DNA of 64,000 nt from Phalacrocorax aristotelis (lineage: Eukaryota; Chordata; Aves; Suliformes; Phalacrocoracidae): NCBI RefSeq assembly GCF_949628215.1, contig NC_134282.1, positions 12,150,223-12,214,222 of the forward strand, given 5' to 3'. The translations under genes were made by a program, and so were the position numbers. Each line of letters opens with the position of its first letter. The stretch's first letter is position 1. Under the pieces are notes generated by a model. That model saw only the letters and a list, made by a program, of their open reading frames with translations, ran no database searches and was not told the DNA's origin. Shown piece by piece: positions 1-12,500 of the stretch.

Positions 1-1004
1 TAAAATTTGGAAGAGCTGATCTCTTTATTGCTTCTAAAGAAGGAAGATGTAAACTTGAAAATTAATTCAGTATTTAAATCTTAACTACATGAACTGCAAC
101 TATATTAACTATGACTAGCATATTCATGACTTAAGTGTCCAGCTTTACTACTTATGGGTAGTTTTGGGGAGGGTGGGTAATGTAAAGTTTTAATGCATTT
201 GTAATGTGACCAGCACTAGAACAGCTTTATTCTTTCAGAATGGGTTTAATATAGGAATAATATGCTGGGTCTGAAATACTCTTATATTTCAGTCAACTAA
301 AATCTGAAATGTCATTTAATAAGCTACAAAGGAGGAATCTATTTCTCATAATCTGGACCTTTCCTTTAATTCATGTTTGTCACTGGAACTGATGCCATAA
401 ATTCGTCTAGTTAAAACAGTCCTTTCAGAAAGGCTAACTTCCCGGACAGTGGAGTAAGAATGTGATCCCACTGTATTTTCCAGTATAAAGGTGAAACTAT
501 ACCCAAAATATTAAATGAGAAAATCCTCACTTAGAGCATCAAAATTAGTAACACCGTGGTTTTATGATGCAACTCAGAATGGGAGATGTTCATACGTGTT
601 GACTGCATTTGTTGTGCAGCATTAATGTATTTGAGTTGGTCAGTGATTAGCTTTATGGGTGAATGAAGTTGATAGCCTTGGTGTTTAAAGGCAACTGCTG
701 CAGTGTTTTCTCTTTTGGTTCAATGTGCATACAGCCATACCTAGTTGGCACTGTGTGTGTAAATGCTTGCAGTAATCTCATAGTTCCTAGTAGTGGAGCT
801 GATGAGCCAGTTTTATAAGAACAGAACATTCCTTACCATGATCACCTTTCTCATTTCATGCACTTCACTGATTTTTCTATTCTGTTATAAAATATAAACG
901 TCTCCTGTGATGGAGGAATCCTGATTAAGGATTTTTATGTTGACTGTCTTCATTATTTCCTATTAAGTTTAGTGCATGTTATATTTCATGGTTTTTCTCT
1001 GCAG

Positions 1005-1111
1005 ATGACCCTCATGTACAGTATTCTGCAGTGAGCAGCTTTGTGTTTCTTCGTTTCTTTGCTGTAGCCGTAGTCTCACCTCATACTTTTCATTTACGAC
1101 CTCACCATCCA
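1005..1111 (+). CDS. RASA2: RASA2 coding exon, RasGAP domain FLR motif
   Basis: Acceptor tttttctctgcag and donor gtaagt. The exon starts with two bases completing a codon and ends on a codon border. It encodes [19 protein letters not shown] and on to HLRPHHP. The FLR arginine is a conserved structural residue of RasGAP domains. Confidence 0.93.
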
Positions 1112-4100
1112 GTAAGTTTTGTGAAGCTTTGTTCTGTTTTATTCATAACCGTCAGATCTGTTTATCTGGGAAGGCACAAGTTACTTTCAGTGGGCCTGTA
1201 ACTGGGAAATAAGATTACTAAATGTCTCTAGGTTGACTTTTCAATTTTATACCTCACCAGAGGAACTAAGACGTTTGTGGTTCTTTAAGCATCAAATTTC
1301 TCAGGCTTTGTGAGGTGTTCTCAAATGATGTAGAAGAGCCATTGATACTAAAGACACTGCCTTTTTTGGGAATGTGCTGCTTTGTTAGAATACCAATGTG
1401 ACTGAGGGTTCTTTAAGGCATATACCTAAACTGCATTACTGCATTGGTTCCTTCCACTTTGGAAGGTAAATATCCAGATGTCACTTTTACTTTTACAAAA
1501 AATATTTCTGTTTGTGTCCTAAACAGACCTTTGTAGAGTTATCCAGTAATTGGTCTACGTATTTACTTTGGACCCCACTAGTTGCAGTGGGTTGCTAGAT
1601 CTTCCATTTTCAGTCTTCAAATTGTCAAGGAGATATGCATTTGAAAAAAGTCTTCAAAGACAGGAATATGGAGATTAAAAAAAACCAACCCTGTATTATT
1701 TTCACATAAATTACAGAATATGTATGAAATCCTCTGCTCCAGAGGTTATTTTTATGACCTTATTTTATCTACTTGAGTGTGTTGTGCTTTCAAAAGAGAA
1801 ATCTGCTTACTCACATTCATTCCTTTGACATTATCAGTTCACTGAGTAAAAAGATGACAGGATTTTATCGCTTGAGGTAAAACATTTTAAAGGGAACATC
1901 AAGGCCTCTTTGTGTAGCTATGCTTATAATCCTATACTAAAATGCAAGCAGTGAGGTAGCAAACAAATCAAGCAAAAGCCTTAATAACAAAGTTTTAAGT
2001 TCAGTTTGTATTATGAAAAATTCTACCATTTATCCAGCAGTAGCTTGTTATGTTTAAAGTTCTGAATAATTCAGAAGCATTAGATGTGTAACAATTACAG
2101 GATTTGAGGGGTTTGAGATGTTTTATAGGTAAAAATATTTTCCAAGTACTAATATTAATTTCTAGTGGTAGTGAGTAAAATATTAAACACTGTGCAGTAG
2201 CTTATAAAATACAGATATATTTACAAAGCACAAGTGCTAATAGAGGACAATACTGCATATGCATTTCTTCTCTTTGGGCAAAGAATAAAAGGAATGAAGA
2301 TGTGTCAGATTACCTACATTGTGTAATATAATAGTTTCTGTGACATTTTCATTTTTAAATTGAAGTTTTACCTGGAATTATGAAAACATGTGACTTGGGA
2401 ATTTTCTTTCTTTATTTCAGGATGCACAGACTTCCAGAACATTAACTCTTATATCAAAAGCTATCCAGACTCTGGGGAGTTGGGGAAGTTTGACCAAAAG
2501 CAAACTTGTAAGGCTAAGAAAATTCTTACTCATTTCATAGACAACATTCTTTGAAAGTTTATTTATGTCAGTATACCTTTTCTTTCAGTCAAGTTTCAAG
2601 GAGACATTTATGTGTGAATTTTTCAAAACATTTCAAGAAGAAAAATTTACTGAATCTGTTAAAAAGGTACCTTTCAACAACTTTTTTTTTTTGTAGTTGA
2701 TGTTTCTGGTCAGTCTTAAGTATTAGAAGGCTGTGTTATTGTTCAGTTTCCTACTAGAGAGAAAAAGAAAAATTGTGGTCTATTTCAGACACTTAAAAAT
2801 AAAAGTTCCACACAATAAGACACACAAGTTATACATAGTGGGCTAAACTAATTCAATTTTTAAAAAAAAATTCTTTTTGAAACAGGCTTTATTAGATCTG
2901 CTGTTTAGCAATTAAAGAAATCTTGTGTGGTTTATGGGCATCCCTTGTTACACTGTTCCAAGTCCCTGCCATATATTTTCATTTCTTCTGTTGCATAAAG
3001 TAATTATTCTGTTCTGTAAGAAACTGTACACGTATATTTTCAAAATAGCTTTTGGTTATTTATTCTGTGTGTCTGAATAGTATATATTCCATGTGTATTT
3101 TTCCTTAAGTTCCTAGATGATGTTTCCTCTACTGAAAGTAAAGAGCCCAGTGGTCTGAGTGAGCCAGTACATCTAAAAGAAGGGTAAATCCATCTTGAAT
3201 CTGTCGTGCAAAGCAGAACAGACTTCACTGTTTTTTTTTCATTAATGCCAACATCTGATTAATGCTCACTAAAATGTTTGATACACTGTAGAAATTATTA
3301 TATTTGATATTTGTGATAGTTCTTTGTTTATTTGCAGAATTAGTTTAAAACAGCAACTGTAAACTTTAACTCATCTTTTAAATACTTTGGAAAAAATAAT
3401 GAAAAGCAGCTTAAGACCTATTAAAGTCTGTCTGCATTTTTGTTACAGTTCAGTGTGTGCTCTGTGATGGTTTATTCAAGATTGTGAAGGTGTATTTTAA
3501 AAGAATGTATTAATTTAATTTAGGATGAGTTTGCATGCTGTTTAAGCCGAGCCAGCCAAGTGTTCTGCCTTTAAAGTACGGTAAAAAAATACCCTGTAAT
3601 TGGAGTACTTAGCAGTAAATTATAGAATGCTTTTATAAAAATCAAGGTGAAAAATTATTCTTTCTAAGAAATAAACTGTCTTTTTTTTGATCAAGAATAG
3701 CTGATGAATTAATTCAAACAACATTCATGGGGAAAAATGTTTGTATTTTCCTGAGAAGCAGATTCATAGCAAGTAAAGATTCTTCTGTGAAACAAGCATC
3801 CAAATTTCAAATGAGGAAGAAATATAAGTCTTACCAAAATACTAAATAGAAATTTAGAAGACAGTTGTAGTGGATCAACACTTAGCAATAGCAATTTGGA
3901 AGCTAATCTGTATTATAAACTGAAGGCTGTGGCTCAAAAAAAAATAGTTGCTAGTGAGTACACTTAAAGTGTACTGAAGACAGTTTGTGTCTACCCTTGC
4001 TATTGATTTGTGTTCAGCGTCATTCATTTATATTCAGTTTCTGATCTGGATAAGGCCAAGTACATTCACATGTAGAAAGTGGCAGGAAAGAGAGAATCTT

Positions 4101-7100
4101 GTAGTTGGATACACCTTACTCCTTTTTGGGAAAATGTGGAGTTACGGATCTGAATAAGTGCCCCTCCAAATTCACTGCTACAAACAAGAGTCTGGGTTTC
4201 ATGTTTTTCAAGCTCCTTTCCTGTTTATGGAACCCTGTACACGATCACCATACTGGGAGGTAGTCTTCAGGATCTATTTTGAACAACTAGTAGATTTATT
4301 TTTTTTTAATCTACAATGAAGTAGATATTTATGTTGCTGCATGATGAACAAGAATGTGTTATCTTAATAAATGGTTTTGAAAGCTCTTCAAAAGACCAAT
4401 GATTGCATTTCATTTGATTCTCTTTACAGGGAAATGTACAAAAGAGCTCAGGGGAGGACTCGGATCGGTAAAAAGAATTTCAAAAAGCGGTGGTTCTGTC
4501 TAACAAGTAGAGAATTCACCTACCACAAGCAGCAAGGTAAATTATGTTTATTTTACAATTTTTTTATTTTCTCAATATTTTCTGAGTGTCTGCATCTGAC
4601 TTGTGCTTTTTAAATTGCATAATTTTTTCTTTCCCTAAAGTACGTGATGTGTTTTAGTTACCTGTGCCCCAATTACCAAATGCTTCTGTCTATGATTCAT
4701 GTATATTTTCTCAGTAATAAAAATGCACATTTTGAGAACTTAACCTACAGTATCAGTGGACTGAGGCTATAAAAGAGTGTTTTAAAAATTGCTTCACTCA
4801 TCTGTGATGCGTTAGTGGTAAGAGTCTGAGGAGTGGCTAGGGAGAGACCCTACCGTTGAGTCACGAGGTTCAGACAGGACCCCCTTGCTTTCTAAACTCC
4901 TTCTCAGAGAGGAGTGTAGGTGCGGCTAAGTCCAGCCTTAGTCTCAGACCTGGTCAATGGTTTATTTTCTGAGGGTTGTAGAAGTAACCACTCATCAGGG
5001 TATTTGTTGTTAGTAACTAATTTGCCAGATGCCCCGGCCGGTCACGTTCAATGAGGACTGTCACGGCTAGATTAACGAATAGTACAGTTTATTAAAGCAA
5101 CAGATACACAGGTTCTTTGGATCACCGGTGATAAGATTGCTGGTTCCCAGACACACACAAATACTAAGATGATGAGTAACACTGCTAGGCTACAAATGCA
5201 TTAAGCAAATATGAAGCATTAGAGATTTAAGTGAAGCTATAGAGAGGTTTCTAAGTTTTCCCAGGGAAACATTTGGTATAACCAGATGTTTTGTTCTTAC
5301 CCAAAGGTGTCCCAGTGCGGGGGGGGGGGGGGGAAGAGAGGCTCAGCCAGTCTTCCCCGACACCCTCTTCACGCATTTTATACTATTTTTTATCTTTCAG
5401 GTGGAGCTTGAGTGACTCTAGTCATACATACCTTTATTATGATCGGTGTAACATTTCCCCGCTTTGCTTTTAAAAGCATAGACTAGAAGAAATTTGAAGC
5501 ACATGCCCAGTGAGGGGTGGTCGCACCTTAGAGGCGGGTAACTTTTGGGATGGAGGTGTGTTTTGGTGTTATAATGATATTATAATAAGCAAAGTTCACC
5601 AAAAGGACAGCGTTTTGTCAAAAGTATGATGGAGTGTTGGCCCAGGGTAGCAAGTATGCAGCGTACCAGCTCCATGGTACCTCGAGTTCCCATTCATCAC
5701 AGAGTCTGGCCGCAATGCCTCCACACTGCTCCACCCTCCGGACACCAAGTTCTCCTGGCATTGCAACATTTATGGTTACTAGGGAACTTCCATGGAATGG
5801 ATTCCTCATATATCAGCTGTGCTTCACCCTGACAGCTCCTTCACTGCTGTACCTTTTCTAAAAACATAAGTTTAATTTCTAAGTCACCTCCAGTGATTAT
5901 TCCACAGTCTGTTTACAATTTTTTATAGATAAAGAACCAATTTTCACTATTCCAATCAAAAACATCCTTGCAGTGGAGAAACTTGATGAGAGCTCCTTCA
6001 ACAAAAAAAATGTGAGTCAAAAGATAGTTTATATGTAATTCTTGATGTGTTCTTTAAATAAAAGATTATAACTAGCTTATAGAGCTGCTGAAGTGTTTAG
6101 TAATAGGGTTTCAGTAAAAAAATCTTTTTCAGATCAGGAATAAAAAGTTGTACGCAGAATTTCCAAGTACTCTGAACATGGAACTTAACCTGGAGATTTG
6201 GATCTCTGCACCAACTTTTCTGACTGATTTTATGACTTCTGCCACCTAATTTCTGGAATGAAGGTTAAAACTACTGTGACCTTATTACAAAGCACTTTCA
6301 TGTAAGGTGTTCGTAGTATGTATTATACTATGTTCCACTAGAAATGTAATATTGCCGAACATATTTATTCCTTTTGATAAGAACTTCCTACAATACCTTC
6401 ATCAGCTGAGACAGTTGTCTGTGCTCACAGCCTCATTCTGGACCTGTAACACATCAATATTTCTGTTGTTACTTAAAAATTCTGAGGCAGTGATAAATGT
6501 AGAGCTGTTATTTAGGCTGAGGATGGCTAAAGGAGAGACTTCTGGGAATCTTCTGTTACTCAGGATATGAAACTTGAAGTCTGAGGTCACATTTAAAGAT
6601 ATGTGAATGAAGAGGACAGAAAATGCATCATGTTGTAATTCTTTAACAATTCTCTTTTGGATGAGGAAATGGTGTAGGCAGAACACAGGGAGCTGGGTTG
6701 TTTTTTTTTTTTTTTCGGTTGGTTGGGTTGGGTTTTTTTTTCTTCTAAACAGGGCTGTGTAGTAAAATGAAAGAGGTGACAAGCCACCTTTTCTCCCTTG
6801 TCCCACTTTGAGTCTTAATTTGGCTTTGTTGAACTGCCTGTGCTTTGAAATTTATTTTGACATAACCAAAGTTGCTCAATAACTAGGTGGTTTTTTTTAC
6901 CGAGCAGAATAATGTTGCGTTTCTTCTACAGATGTTTCAAGTACTACATGGAGAAAAACCACTCTATATCCAAGCAAATAACTGTGTAGAAGCTAGTGAG
7001 TGGATAGAAGCTCTTTGCCGGGTAACAAGGTGCAACCAGAAGAGGCTTAGTTTTTACCATCCTTCTGCTTTTCTGAATGGGAGCTGGCTTTGCTGCAAGG

Positions 7101-10100
7101 CTACAATAGAGAACACAGTGGGCTGTGCTCGTTGCACTGCGTAAGTCGCTTCTCAAATGAAAATACATATGTTTTGTAGGGCAAATAATGTATGATTCGC
7201 TATACAACTCGAAAATCTGAAGGTAAGGCTTTCCCTGCCTGCTTCAGCAAGTTATGCTATTAAAAAATACCTTACTAATAAGGCCCAAAGTACTGGATTT
7301 TATAAAGTCTCTTACTTCGTCTGACACCAGATGAAATGAAGATAACCAGTTGACCATATAAATCAGAAATATTGAATGGTTGATTTCTTTCCACACAGAT
7401 AATAAGTTTAATAGCTCAAGTTTATTCAGATGCCAAGCTGAATGCAGAAATACAACATACCTAGGTCATCTATTTGAAATAATCGAAATACCTTGCTGCA
7501 GAGGGCTCAGCCTAGAAGTCTATCTCTTTTCCTAATGACATTGTCTTATTTTATACAGTCACTTTTTTATTTTAGCCTCACATGTTTTAAAATGCAATGT
7601 ACTAAGAAAGTTGGCTAAATTTTGGATGTAGATTCTGACGAATTGCTTGGGTTTTGTAGGTATGTCAGGAAAATGAATGACATCTTACAATGCATTAGTG
7701 CCTTTCTTTAAGCTGCTGATTTCTGAAAACAAATGCTCTGATCTTATTTTTTTAAAATAAATTTATCCATAACTGGTTATGTTGCATAAATTACAGACTA
7801 AAGATGGCAGTCAGTCCTCTAAAATTCAGTATAAGTCCTACAAGATAAATTTCTGAAAATATATATAATACTTTTTCCATGTTATTTAGTTCATTCCTAT
7901 ATTAGGTTTCTCAACAGTTCAAAAGATTCTCATTACTAAATAACTTTGGGTTGGTTTTGTCTTTCTGGTTTTTAACTATTCTAGTTTAGGAATGTATCTT
8001 GTCATTCTCTTCTGGTTGCCTTTCAAGTATAGTAGATTTTAAAAGAAAAGTTTAATTGTCATTTAATAACAGTGATCATTACCCTTGCTTTGATACTTTT
8101 GAAGTATTTTTCCCTTGATATACTGGATTATAAATTGTATTGGAAAAAGCTATTCATTGCCCTCAAAACTGTATACGCCTGTTTCTACAGAACACTTGCA
8201 ACAAATGCTAAGTTTTGTGTAGCGATTGTGAAGCTGTCTGTGAGTGATAGACATATTAAAAGGCTAAGTATATTGAAACAGTCAGTTTTTACTTCCATTC
8301 AAACCTTTCAAGAATGACTTATATTGACTACCCGTTTCTCTTTCACCTTTTAGAGACGTTCCTGCTGATACTCAAATTGAGATTGATGGAGACAGAGAGA
8401 CAGAAAGAATTTACTCACTTTTCACTATCAACATGTCTAAACTACAGAAGTTGGAAGGTACTCCAATAATTCAGAATAATATTATTCAGCTCTAATTCTT
8501 TAGGCCCATCAGTCTGATGCCTTACCAATTTACCTGTAAATAATAAGAGAGTAGAGAGACAGATTATATTTTTGCCTGTAGTGGTCTGGTATCAGACATT
8601 CTTCAGTCATTTCTTTACAATAGCTATCAGGCATGCATGTTGTTCCAGTTGAATTGGCATATATGAAATATCTTTAACAGTCTAAACAGAAACTGCAACT
8701 GTAGCCGGTGGCTTTTCTGTTTTTGCTCTCCTCTTTCGGACTGTGGAGTGAATTCTGTTGAACATGGTTGAGTTGCAAGAAAGCATTAGTTTTCTGTTGA
8801 TGTGAACAGGAGAGAGCAGGATGCTCAAGGTGCTGAACACAACCAGCAGAGAATAAGCCACAGAACTGTAAATACATCTAGTTGATACTGCTTCCTGCTT
8901 TTGTCTTAACCCATTTTCTGTATAAGCTAGAGTAAGTTACATAAATGGTGACTCCAACATTCTGAAATCTAAACGGTTAGATCTGTTTGTTAATTATCAA
9001 AATTCTAATTGGGATAATTGTGGTGATTTTTGTAGAGGCTTGTGGAAGTATAGCAGTCTATCAAGGTCCACGGAAAGAACCAGATGATTATTCTAACTTC
9101 ACAATTGAAGATTCTGTTGCAACTTTTCATACACTTAAACAGATAATAGATATAGTAGAAAAGCTGAATGAATCGCATGAAAAATACCAGAAGAAGAGGT
9201 CATCTAGTGCTAAATATGGTAGTGAGTAAGTATCTTAAGCCATTTTGATGTACATAAGTGTGTATTTTTAAAACAAAAATTCACAGAACAAGGTCAGGCT
9301 TGTTGAGGTAGAAAGGCTTAACTTAAAGGTAGATTTAGACAACACAAAGTCATGGAAAAAATAAGATACATCATTTGTAGTAATGCAGCTTTTGACCAAT
9401 TGTTAGAAGATAAAGAAGTTCCTCTGCTGTAGGATTCATCTGTGTTCCTGTTGAGATTCCCATAAGCGGGTGTAAAGACACTAATTTCCTTGCAATTTAA
9501 CATCTGAATTGCACACAAAATTTATCCCTGACTGCCTACCTTCTATTTTTAATTATTTCATACTGAAATTTGTAATTTAAAAGAAAATATCAATTTATAG
9601 AGAGCTGTAAAAATTACCCTGCAGAAACATACCTTTCATGCAGTATACTTACTGTTTGTAATTCACTCACCATGCTCAATGATAAATACTGTTTCTAGTG
9701 AAGTTAAAAAAAAAATAAATCTGTTTTTGGAGTACATTGTTGTTTCAGAGGAGATTCTTCCAATTCTCTTCAATCATGGCTGATACCTATGGAACACCAC
9801 TCACAAGTTTTCTGATTTCTTCTTTGCATCCATAAGGCTTGATTCACTGGAAGAAAAGAATGCTCAAATCCCGATTTGGTTTGCCTGGTTTAGTAGCTGA
9901 CCCGAGTTGTTTAGAAATATTGACTTTGATTTAGAGGTCTCATGTGAAAGTATGTGACGTTTTCCACAATCATGAAATCTCACAAGTAGCAGTAGAAATT
10001 ACACAAAAACATAGGTTTTCTTAATAAATTAAAATTGTGTGATGTCAGCTAGAAAGCAAATGTTAATCTTAAAATTATTTACAGACACTATTTTTTTTTT

Positions 10101-10137
10101 CCCTAGAGAAAATCCAATTGTTGGAAAAGTTTCCTAA
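1005..10137 (+). CDS. RASA2: RASA2, Ras GTPase-activating protein 2 (GAP1m), 3' part in ten coding exons
   Basis: RASA2 stimulates GTP hydrolysis by Ras and acts at membranes. The window holds only its C-terminal 355 codons; upstream exons (C2 domains and most of the RasGAP domain) lie before base 1. Coding exons are 1005-1111, 2421-2507, 2589-2666, 3110-3183, 4430-4536, 5929-6011, 6932-7140, 8354-8457, 9036-9225 and 10107-10137, all with AG/GT borders and matching phases. In fragment numbering, residues 1-35 carry the conserved FLRFFA and SPHTF motif of the RasGAP fold, 116 to about 220 form the PH domain ([16 protein letters not shown], then SEWIEALCR), and His221, Cys232, Cys233 and Cys243 match the Btk-type zinc motif found after PH domains in GAP1 proteins. 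The tail has an acidic [14 protein letters not shown] segment and a basic [10 protein letters not shown] segment, ending ENPIVGKVS. Among GAP1 paralogues the sequence fits RASA2, and the RNF7/GRK7 neighbours agree. No frameshift or stop interrupts it. Confidence 0.95.
2421..2507 (+). CDS. RASA2: RASA2 coding exon, RasGAP domain
   Basis: Acceptor ctttatttcag and donor gtaagg, phase 0 at both ends, 29 codons. It encodes [19 protein letters not shown] and then [10 protein letters not shown], the conserved helix near the end of the GAP domain in the GAP1 family. Confidence 0.92.
2589..2666 (+). CDS. RASA2: RASA2 coding exon, end of RasGAP domain
   Basis: Acceptor ttttctttcag and donor gtacct, phase 0 at both ends, 26 codons. 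It encodes [20 protein letters not shown] and then TESVKK. The intron before it is only 81 bases. Confidence 0.92.
3110..3183 (+). CDS. RASA2: RASA2 coding exon, linker before PH domain
   Basis: Acceptor tttttccttaag and donor gtaaat. It encodes [20 protein letters not shown] and then HLKEG, a hydrophilic linker, leaving two bases for the next exon. Confidence 0.9.
4430..4536 (+). CDS. RASA2: RASA2 coding exon, start of PH domain
   Basis: Acceptor tctctttacag and donor gtaaat. It encodes [20 protein letters not shown] and then [15 protein letters not shown], the first strands of the PH domain with the basic phosphoinositide-contact region. Confidence 0.94.
5088..5093 (-). terminator. PolyA signal of the LTR
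   Basis: Minus-strand AATAAA in the context gctttaataaact, about 285 bases after the LTR TATA box. This fits the end of an R region. Confidence 0.4.
5319..5333 (+). repeat. Homopolymer of 15 G
   Basis: An uninterrupted G run inside the LTR-like block (C run on the coding strand of the LTR). Its length is likely to be polymorphic or error-prone in assemblies. Confidence 0.9.
5376..5382 (-). promoter_or_regulatory. TATA box of the LTR
   Basis: Minus-strand TATAAAA followed by a GC-richer stretch, in the position expected for the U3 end of an LTR. It could start antisense transcripts within RASA2. Confidence 0.45.
5929..6011 (+). CDS. RASA2: RASA2 coding exon, PH domain middle
   Basis: Acceptor ttttttatag and donor gtgagt. 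It encodes [20 protein letters not shown] and then SSFNKKN. It follows the intron that holds the LTR-like insertion. Confidence 0.93.
6700..6741 (+). repeat. T/G-rich low-complexity tract
   Basis: A run of 15 or more T followed by GGTTGGTTGGGTTGGG and another T run, in a RASA2 intron. Confidence 0.85.
6932..7140 (+). CDS. RASA2: RASA2 coding exon, end of PH domain and Btk-type zinc motif
   Basis: Acceptor ttcttctacag and donor gtaagt. It encodes [18 protein letters not shown], the last PH helix [11 protein letters not shown] type (here [12 protein letters not shown]), then the His-Cys-Cys-Cys zinc motif (YHPS, WLCC, GCARC). Confidence 0.94.
8354..8457 (+). CDS. RASA2: RASA2 coding exon after the zinc motif
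   Basis: Acceptor tttcaccttttag and donor gtactc. It encodes [20 protein letters not shown] and then [14 protein letters not shown]. Confidence 0.91.
9036..9225 (+). CDS. RASA2: RASA2 penultimate coding exon
   Basis: Acceptor ggtgatttttgtag and donor gtaagt. It encodes [19 protein letters not shown], a helical segment containing [14 protein letters not shown], and the basic [10 protein letters not shown] stretch. An in-frame upstream ATG at 8987 lies in the intron and is not the exon start. Confidence 0.93.
10107..10137 (+). CDS. RASA2: RASA2 last coding exon and stop
   Basis: Acceptor tttttttttccctag. It encodes ENPIVGKVS followed by TAA at 10135-10137, which matches the expected C-terminus of RASA2. 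Confidence 0.92.
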
Positions 10138-10206
10138 CCAAAAGAAACTGTGGCACACTTCGATGAAAAAAGAAACTGGAAATGTTCTTGAGTGTTTGGG
10201 TTATTT

Positions 10207-10237
10207 GGTTTTTGTTTTTGTTTTGTTTTGTTTTTTT
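10207..10237 (+). repeat. T/G-rich low-complexity tract
   Basis: Repeated GTTTTTG/GTTTTG units in the RASA2 3' UTR. Confidence 0.8.
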
Positions 10238-11467
10238 AAATCATTATATGCATTTTTACAAAGTATTTAAGAATGAACATAAATGCGAGTTGTGTTGACA
10301 ATCTATTTAATATTTAATAGAAAAATACCTACTTGGAAATCTGGTCTCAAGGTTTATTCTCATTTTGCTGAAGAATTTGGAGTTCCAGGTTCTAGAAGTA
10401 ACAGGTGTGAATAAATCTAAGTGTTGTTTTACCATTGTTGTCTTATTGGAAAGAACTTTCTAAACAAATAAGCTTTTTAATGGAAGAAAATCTACACGGC
10501 ATTTGTTGGTTGGATTACATCTCTCAATACATACACTGCAAACTTGCGGGAGTTCACCATGAGTGCCTGCCCTGCTGATAAGGATCTCGAAATAGAAATC
10601 CCAAGATACTATGACACGGATAAGATCTGAAGCTTCACACTCAATTAATTTGATTGTTTTTCCTTGTATTAGGTGTTGTCAGGACTTGATTTATCTACAG
10701 GTGAAGTCTTATAAAATCATGCAGTATGCTGCAAATAATCTGGACAGCAGATACCAGTGTTAGTTATGTTTTTAAGTACTAAAGAAGAAGAAATCAGGGA
10801 ACCTTTGTTGTACCTCTTGTTTACATTTGGGGTGAGTAATATATGGATTGACATTAGACCACTATCTATTTTCTTTAGGATTTTTTAAGGTACATAATTT
10901 TTCTTAATCTAAAAAGAAATGCAGGGTAACAACATTCTTTTTAAATAAGTTTGCCTACAGATAGAAAAATGTAAATGTGAACAGATTGTGGTTCAGTACT
11001 GATCAATTTACATTATCCCACTATGATTTTATCTTTTTTTAATAAAAAGCAATAACTAAGTCCAGCTCACCTTTGACTACAAATGTAATAAGTAATCTCT
11101 ATTATAATCACTCAAAGCACTTTAGATATCTGGACTATCCCAGATTATTTTTAGATACTTTGTAGTATCTGCTTGTTATGATCAGTTGAATGATCAACAT
11201 TCTTTTGTCTTTAGTTATGTGGATTCGTATTTGCCACTTAACACAATTTTAAACTGGCATTCTTGACTTCAGTGAGATTAATTTTTGTTCACTTCATCTG
11301 AGAAGTTAGGTTTATGCTGAAAGAACATGTATGTATATAACCAGGAAGAAGCAAAGGTATTACTGTGGCAACTTTGCTTCGTCAGTATTAAATACAGTGG
11401 TACTCCTTGGAATATTATTTTTAATAATAACTATATGTGGTACTTTTATTTTTGGAGCATTTGCTGT

Positions 11468-11520
11468 GGGATGTTTTGTTGTTGTTTTGTTGGGTGTTTT
11501 TTGGTTTTGGGTTTTTTTTA
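11468..11520 (+). repeat. T/G-rich low-complexity tract
   Basis: GTTTTGTTGTTGTTTTG followed by GGTTTTGGG and a T run, in the RASA2 3' UTR. Confidence 0.8.
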
Positions 11521-12472
11521 CAATCATGATTTGGCCAAATTAGGAATGTAACTTGCAAATAGAATAGAAATCCACAACGCTTGAAACTGTAAGCTGTTTA
11601 AATTACTATACATTTATTATGCTGTTGTAGGGAGGCTTCCTGTGATAAAAGCAAGTTGGCAAGACAGGACTGAAATATCTTTTGGAATAAATGTAACTTT
11701 GTAGAATCACTATTTGATTTAACACCAGACAAACTGTTTTATAAAACCCAGGGTTCAGTACTAGTGTCTGCAATGTCACAATCATTCAATCACCTCGGCT
11801 GTGTTTGCCTTTTCCTTTTTGACACATTTGATGTGTTCTAAGGGACTTTTATTGGCCAACAGTTGAAATTGGGGTTGGGGGGAGGGAGAGGGAATACAGT
11901 AATGCCAAGAAATGTGTTTTGCCAAGGTAAAGTGGGTCTGATTAATTGCCATTAATAAAAAGCTGCCATTAAACAAAGTTGAATGTGGTCAAGTGTCAAA
12001 GTTTGGTTTTGCTGTATATGGATTAAACCTGTGGCAAAGTATCTGTTCCTTGGAGCCGTTTTCTGTTGTTTCCAAAGTCAAATTTGTGAAAAATTAAATT
12101 GTATACTCTTGCAACAATTTTTTTTAAAAAATGCACTTTTTTGCTTTGGTACTGGAATATCTGGGAAAAAAACAAAGGCCATTGAATATTTGTGACCATT
12201 AAGATTTGATTTCTCATTTTGTAATGTTTTAAAATGCAGTAGATGTTCTAGAATTTAATTAGGTACAAGTAGGATGATTAATAATGAAAGTTGCCTTCAT
12301 TTTGATTAGTCTAGAAAGTTGATGCTATTTGGCAGTTAGTTCTGTTAGGATTATAAATTATCATTAGTTTTAATTTGTATTATGATGTATTGTTGAATGT
12401 ATTTTTATTTAAATTTTATTTTCTTATCAAGACATTAAAATGTTTTGTAACATTGCTTGAGAATAACTCACA

Positions 12473-12478
12473 AATAAA
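12473..12478 (+). terminator. Candidate distal RASA2 polyA signal AATAAA
   Basis: Canonical hexamer 2.3 kb after the RASA2 stop, with a GT-rich element within 40 bases downstream. Confidence 0.5.
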
Positions 12479-12500
12479 TTACAACAAACTTGAGATACAC

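Larger units (their letters stand above)
4803..5620 (-). mobile_element. Probable endogenous retrovirus LTR (solo), minus strand, in a RASA2 intron
   Basis: The intron 4537-5928 contains a block clearly richer in G+C and CpG than its flanks. Read on the minus strand it has the order of an LTR: a TATAAAA box at 5376-5382, then about 285 bases further on an AATAAA polyA signal at 5088-5093. Plausible ends are TG...CA, beginning TGACAAAACG near 5620 and ending near 4803. No gag, pol or env reading frame is present, so this would be a solo LTR. Clean target-site duplications were not found, so the borders are approximate and the right edge could extend to about 5690 or 5860. A run of 15 G lies inside. 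The retroviral class is not assigned. Confidence 0.55.
10138..12500 (+). other. RASA2: RASA2 3' untranslated region (approximate end)
   Basis: No further coding exon joins after the stop. AATAAA signals occur at 10410-10415, 11041-11046 and 12473-12478. The last is followed by a GT-rich stretch (tgtgttcattgtgaggc), so the longest transcript probably ends near 12.5 kb. Which signal is used cannot be told from sequence. T/G-rich tracts lie inside the UTR at 10.2 and 11.5 kb. Confidence 0.55.

Noticed and set aside
8987-9035. In-frame upstream ATG before the RASA2 penultimate exon ([15 protein letters not shown]-like peptide)
   Set aside because: It is intronic; the pyrimidine-rich acceptor at 9034-9035 defines the exon and the hydrophobic stretch is translated intron.
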